Assembly (NCBI RefSeq): GCF_003003795.1 | Contig: NZ_PVWK01000126.1 | Span: 1-64,000 of the forward strand | From: Stenomitos frigidus ULC18 | GTDB lineage: Bacteria > Cyanobacteriota > Cyanobacteriia > Leptolyngbyales > Leptolyngbyaceae | Length of the DNA stretch: 64,000 nucleotides | Direction of reading: 5' to 3' | Shown here: in pieces, positions 62,155-64,000 of the stretch | How positions within the stretch are numbered: the stretch's first letter is position 1 | How the letters are laid out: every line of letters begins with the position of its first letter | Notes under the pieces: generated by a model | What the model was told of the DNA's origin: nothing | Database searches by the model: none | Seen by the model: the letters and a program-made list of their open reading frames with translations, nothing else | Translations under genes and position numbers: made by a program

Positions 62155-63084
62155 ATGAAGATTGAAGACTTCTCTCAAGGTAAGTATCAGTTTGCTCATC
62201 TTTTTAGTCATGGAGATCCAGACGGGATCTTAAAGGGTAGGTACTGCGAGGTTAGGTACTACTGGATAGCATCAGGTCAGGCACAAGGTGACGTTAACTT
62301 TACACCCTTTTGGAAAAGTGTAGGAAGTGACTGTGAGACAGCAACAGATGAGGAGCGGATAGCAAGTGCTATCGCGAATATGCCTCACTCTGACTTTTTC
62401 ATTAACTTCACTTCTTTTGACCAAGTACGGGAATGGATAGGGATCAAAGACTACTGCGTGCAGATTGCTCAATGCTTTTTAGCAGAGCGTGGACAACAAG
62501 ATGATGCGCTCCTTACGGAGCTTGAGGCAGTGCAAATTGACCAATTTTCTTATGATTATGCGTGGGCAGCAACTAATATCTATAAATCGCTGTGGCGTAT
62601 TTTGGAAAAAAGAGGGAGAGCGATCAAACATCTTTTAGAAAAAGGTACGGGTAATTATCCATTTACCTCAAGTCGGGATTTGCTGATAGAGATTATCAGG
62701 GAAGATCTTGAAGGAGAATTTATAGGATGTCTCAAAAGGCGCTATACCTATAAAGCTTCGCAGATTGCTGAAATTGCTAAACTCAAGCGAAAAGAGCATC
62801 GAACAGAACTAACTAATTTAGAACGGAAGAAATTATATCGCTTAATAGATCAGTACATTCCTTATGCTAAATGGTTCAATTACAGTGTATTAGCTGCCGA
62901 TAAATTGGCAGAAACTGATCACTTTACGAATGTGCATCTAGAAGCCTACAGGGCCAGTCTAGCTGAACTTGCTAAGCTCCAAATTCAAAGAGATTGCAAG
63001 CCTGATCTGAAAAAACACCGACGTTCATCTCATACATGGGAGCAAGGCAAGTGTATAGAGGGTGCTTTAAACTGGAATGCTTAA
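62155..63084 (+). CDS. Element-encoded hypothetical protein
   Basis: 309 residues, soluble, charged and mainly helical; starts at ATG 62155. The first 90 residues are mixed (GKYQFAHLFSHGDPDGILKG, PHSDFFINFTSFDQVREW), the rest is helical with a basic Lys-Arg core (SQIAEIAKLKRKEHRTELTN). AT-richer than the host. No family recognised. Its position between integrase and excisionase-like gene suggests a cargo or regulator of the element. Confidence 0.75.
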   Translation: MKIEDFSQGKYQFAHLFSHGDPDGILKGRYCEVRYYWIASGQAQGDVNFTPFWKSVGSDCETATDEERIASAIANMPHSDFFINFTSFDQVREWIGIKDYCVQIAQCFLAERGQQDDALLTELEAVQIDQFSYDYAWAATNIYKSLWRILEKRGRAIKHLLEKGTGNYPFTSSRDLLIEIIREDLEGEFIGCLKRRYTYKASQIAEIAKLKRKEHRTELTNLERKKLYRLIDQYIPYAKWFNYSVLAADKLAETDHFTNVHLEAYRASLAELAKLQIQRDCKPDLKKHRRSSHTWEQGKCIEGALNWNA

Positions 63085-63160
63085 CAAAACTTTGCGTTAG
63101 CACATTCTTGTTGGATTCTAAGCCTTAAGTTGTGATTGGGCTAGTTACACAAACTGCCCT

Positions 63161-63430
63161 ATGAATCCCCAATTCTGCAACAAACATCGCTTGTCGGACG
63201 CAACCGGACTATCGCCTGAGACGTTCAAAAAGTATCGTCTCTCTGGCAAATGGATTGAAGGAGTCCATTGGCAAAGGCTTAATTCTCGTTGCGTTCTCTA
63301 CAACCTTTCGCTGATCTTGGATTGGGTTGCTAATCGCAGTAGCCCATGCGTTCATCAACGAGCGATCGAGTCTTATTTGGCTGCACTGCCTTCCAACCAA
63401 CCGAAGAAACGGGGACGGAGGGCAGGTTAA
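63161..63430 (+). CDS. Excisionase-like small protein
   Basis: 89 residues with a helix-turn-helix-type core (LSDATGLSPETFKKYRLSG, then WIEGVHWQRLNSRCVLYNL), the pattern of Xis/recombination-directionality factors of cyanobacterial and phage elements. The tail is basic (QPKKRGRRAG). TAA overlaps the ATG of the next gene (TAATG), so the two are co-translated. Confidence 0.78.
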   Translation: MNPQFCNKHRLSDATGLSPETFKKYRLSGKWIEGVHWQRLNSRCVLYNLSLILDWVANRSSPCVHQRAIESYLAALPSNQPKKRGRRAG

Positions 63431-64000
63431 TGGCACTAGAAAGCGAAAGCGATCGCGAGAATCCACCCCGCGATCGCGTCTCTTCAAATGAATGTATCTC
63501 GACCCATTCTAACACTGAGACGCTTGATTCTCAAGTTGATCAAACACAAGCGATTGCTCAGTTAACAGCCCTTGGCTATAGGCAAGGCGATCATATCTAC
63601 CTCCGCTTTTTTCACCCTAAAGGCAAAGGTACAGGTACAGGTCGCAAGCTAAGAGGGACATTTCCTGATCTGCCGTGGGCACAGATCGCAAAGTTGCAAG
63701 CTCAAGGGATGGGGTGTTATTTCGTCGTGAATGGTGGTGGGCACCGTGACATTGATGTGACTCAGTGCCTCATCATCTTCTATGAGCATGACGATTTAGA
63801 TAAAGAGCCACAGCGATCGCTGTGGCAGGCTCTCGGTCTACCAGAACCCACCATCCAGATTGATACGGGTGGCAAGTCGATTCACTCCTTCTGGGTACTG
63901 CAAGAGTATATAAAGCCTGAGCAGTGGAAGGTTCTGCAAACAGACCTACTTGCCTTCGCAGACGGCGATCGCAGTTTGAAGAATCCCTCCAGGGTCATGC
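63430..64000 (+). CDS. Plasmid/phage-type primase-like replication protein, N-terminal part
   Basis: The frame opens at ATG 63430 and is still open at base 64000 (190 codons). It has a Ser/Asp-rich leader (first 45 residues), then a fold with GDHIYLRFFHPKGKGTGTG, MGCYFVVNGGGHRDIDVTQC and PTIQIDTGGKSIHSFWVLQE. The last segment is the signature of RepB-type/DUF3854-like primases of integrated plasmids and phages (DTGGKSIHSFWVL, then DRSLKNPSRVM). A helicase domain probably follows beyond the window. Confidence 0.8.
   Translation, partial: MALESESDRENPPRDRVSSNECISTHSNTETLDSQVDQTQAIAQLTALGYRQGDHIYLRFFHPKGKGTGTGRKLRGTFPDLPWAQIAKLQAQGMGCYFVVNGGGHRDIDVTQCLIIFYEHDDLDKEPQRSLWQALGLPEPTIQIDTGGKSIHSFWVLQEYIKPEQWKVLQTDLLAFADGDRSLKNPSRVM

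Overview
The window is cyanobacterial chromosome. It opens inside psbA (photosystem II D1), is rich in the HIP1 octamer GCGATCGC, and carries hemB, a zeta-carotene/prolycopene-type flavoprotein and a HetZ-family gene, which points to a filamentous lineage. Most genes are moderately GC-rich housekeeping genes. A few AT-richer stretches (about 4.8-8.5 kb, 16.4-17.5 kb, 20.9-22.5 kb and 61.9-63.1 kb) look acquired.

Layout: 0-0.3 kb psbA 3' end and terminator; 0.4-4.6 kb a giant polytopic membrane protein; 4.8-8.5 kb an accessory patch with a small membrane protein, a Uma2-type nuclease, an HTH/HATPase/STAS-like regulator and an AbiJ-like/Mrr-like nuclease that resembles a defence gene; 8.6-14.0 kb murE, a thioredoxin-fold protein, cysH, an SDR and an SbcD-type phosphoesterase; 14.1-17.9 kb a graveyard of toxin-antitoxin genes (one intact pair, one with a nonsense-mutated toxin), gene remnants, an IS-like remnant, a pentapeptide-repeat protein and a 21-bp tandem repeat; 17.9-31.5 kb valS, an orphan, carotenoid-type oxidoreductase, GNAT, EamA exporter, a KefF/KefC-type potassium efflux pair and recJ; 31.5-39.7 kb TPR protein, rpiA, methyltransferase, hemB, GHL10 protein, DUF1003 protein and YebC; 39.9-43.0 kb a sugar ABC importer lacking its ATPase; 43.2-46.2 kb a cyclic-nucleotide/AAA+/Fe-S membrane fusion and a Lin0512 protein; 46.3-50.7 kb a dead response regulator, a PAS histidine kinase and the HetZ-like gene; 51-59.5 kb Sua5, larC, a DUF4333-like lipoprotein, pyrE, a tRNA with CAU anticodon, a CNNM/CorC transporter and an MFS exporter; 60.5-64.0 kb tRNA-Val followed by an integrase, an orphan, an excisionase-like gene and a primase-like gene running off the end, i.e. 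the left end of an integrated element.

The most striking genome-wide theme is heptanucleotide tandem repeats (STRR-type). They occur between genes and also inside at least six conserved genes (the giant membrane protein, murE, the thioredoxin-fold gene, valS, recJ, larC), where they are translated in frame as low-complexity inserts. The same 7-base words recur in many places, as if an active process spreads them. No CRISPR array, rRNA gene or complete IS was seen.
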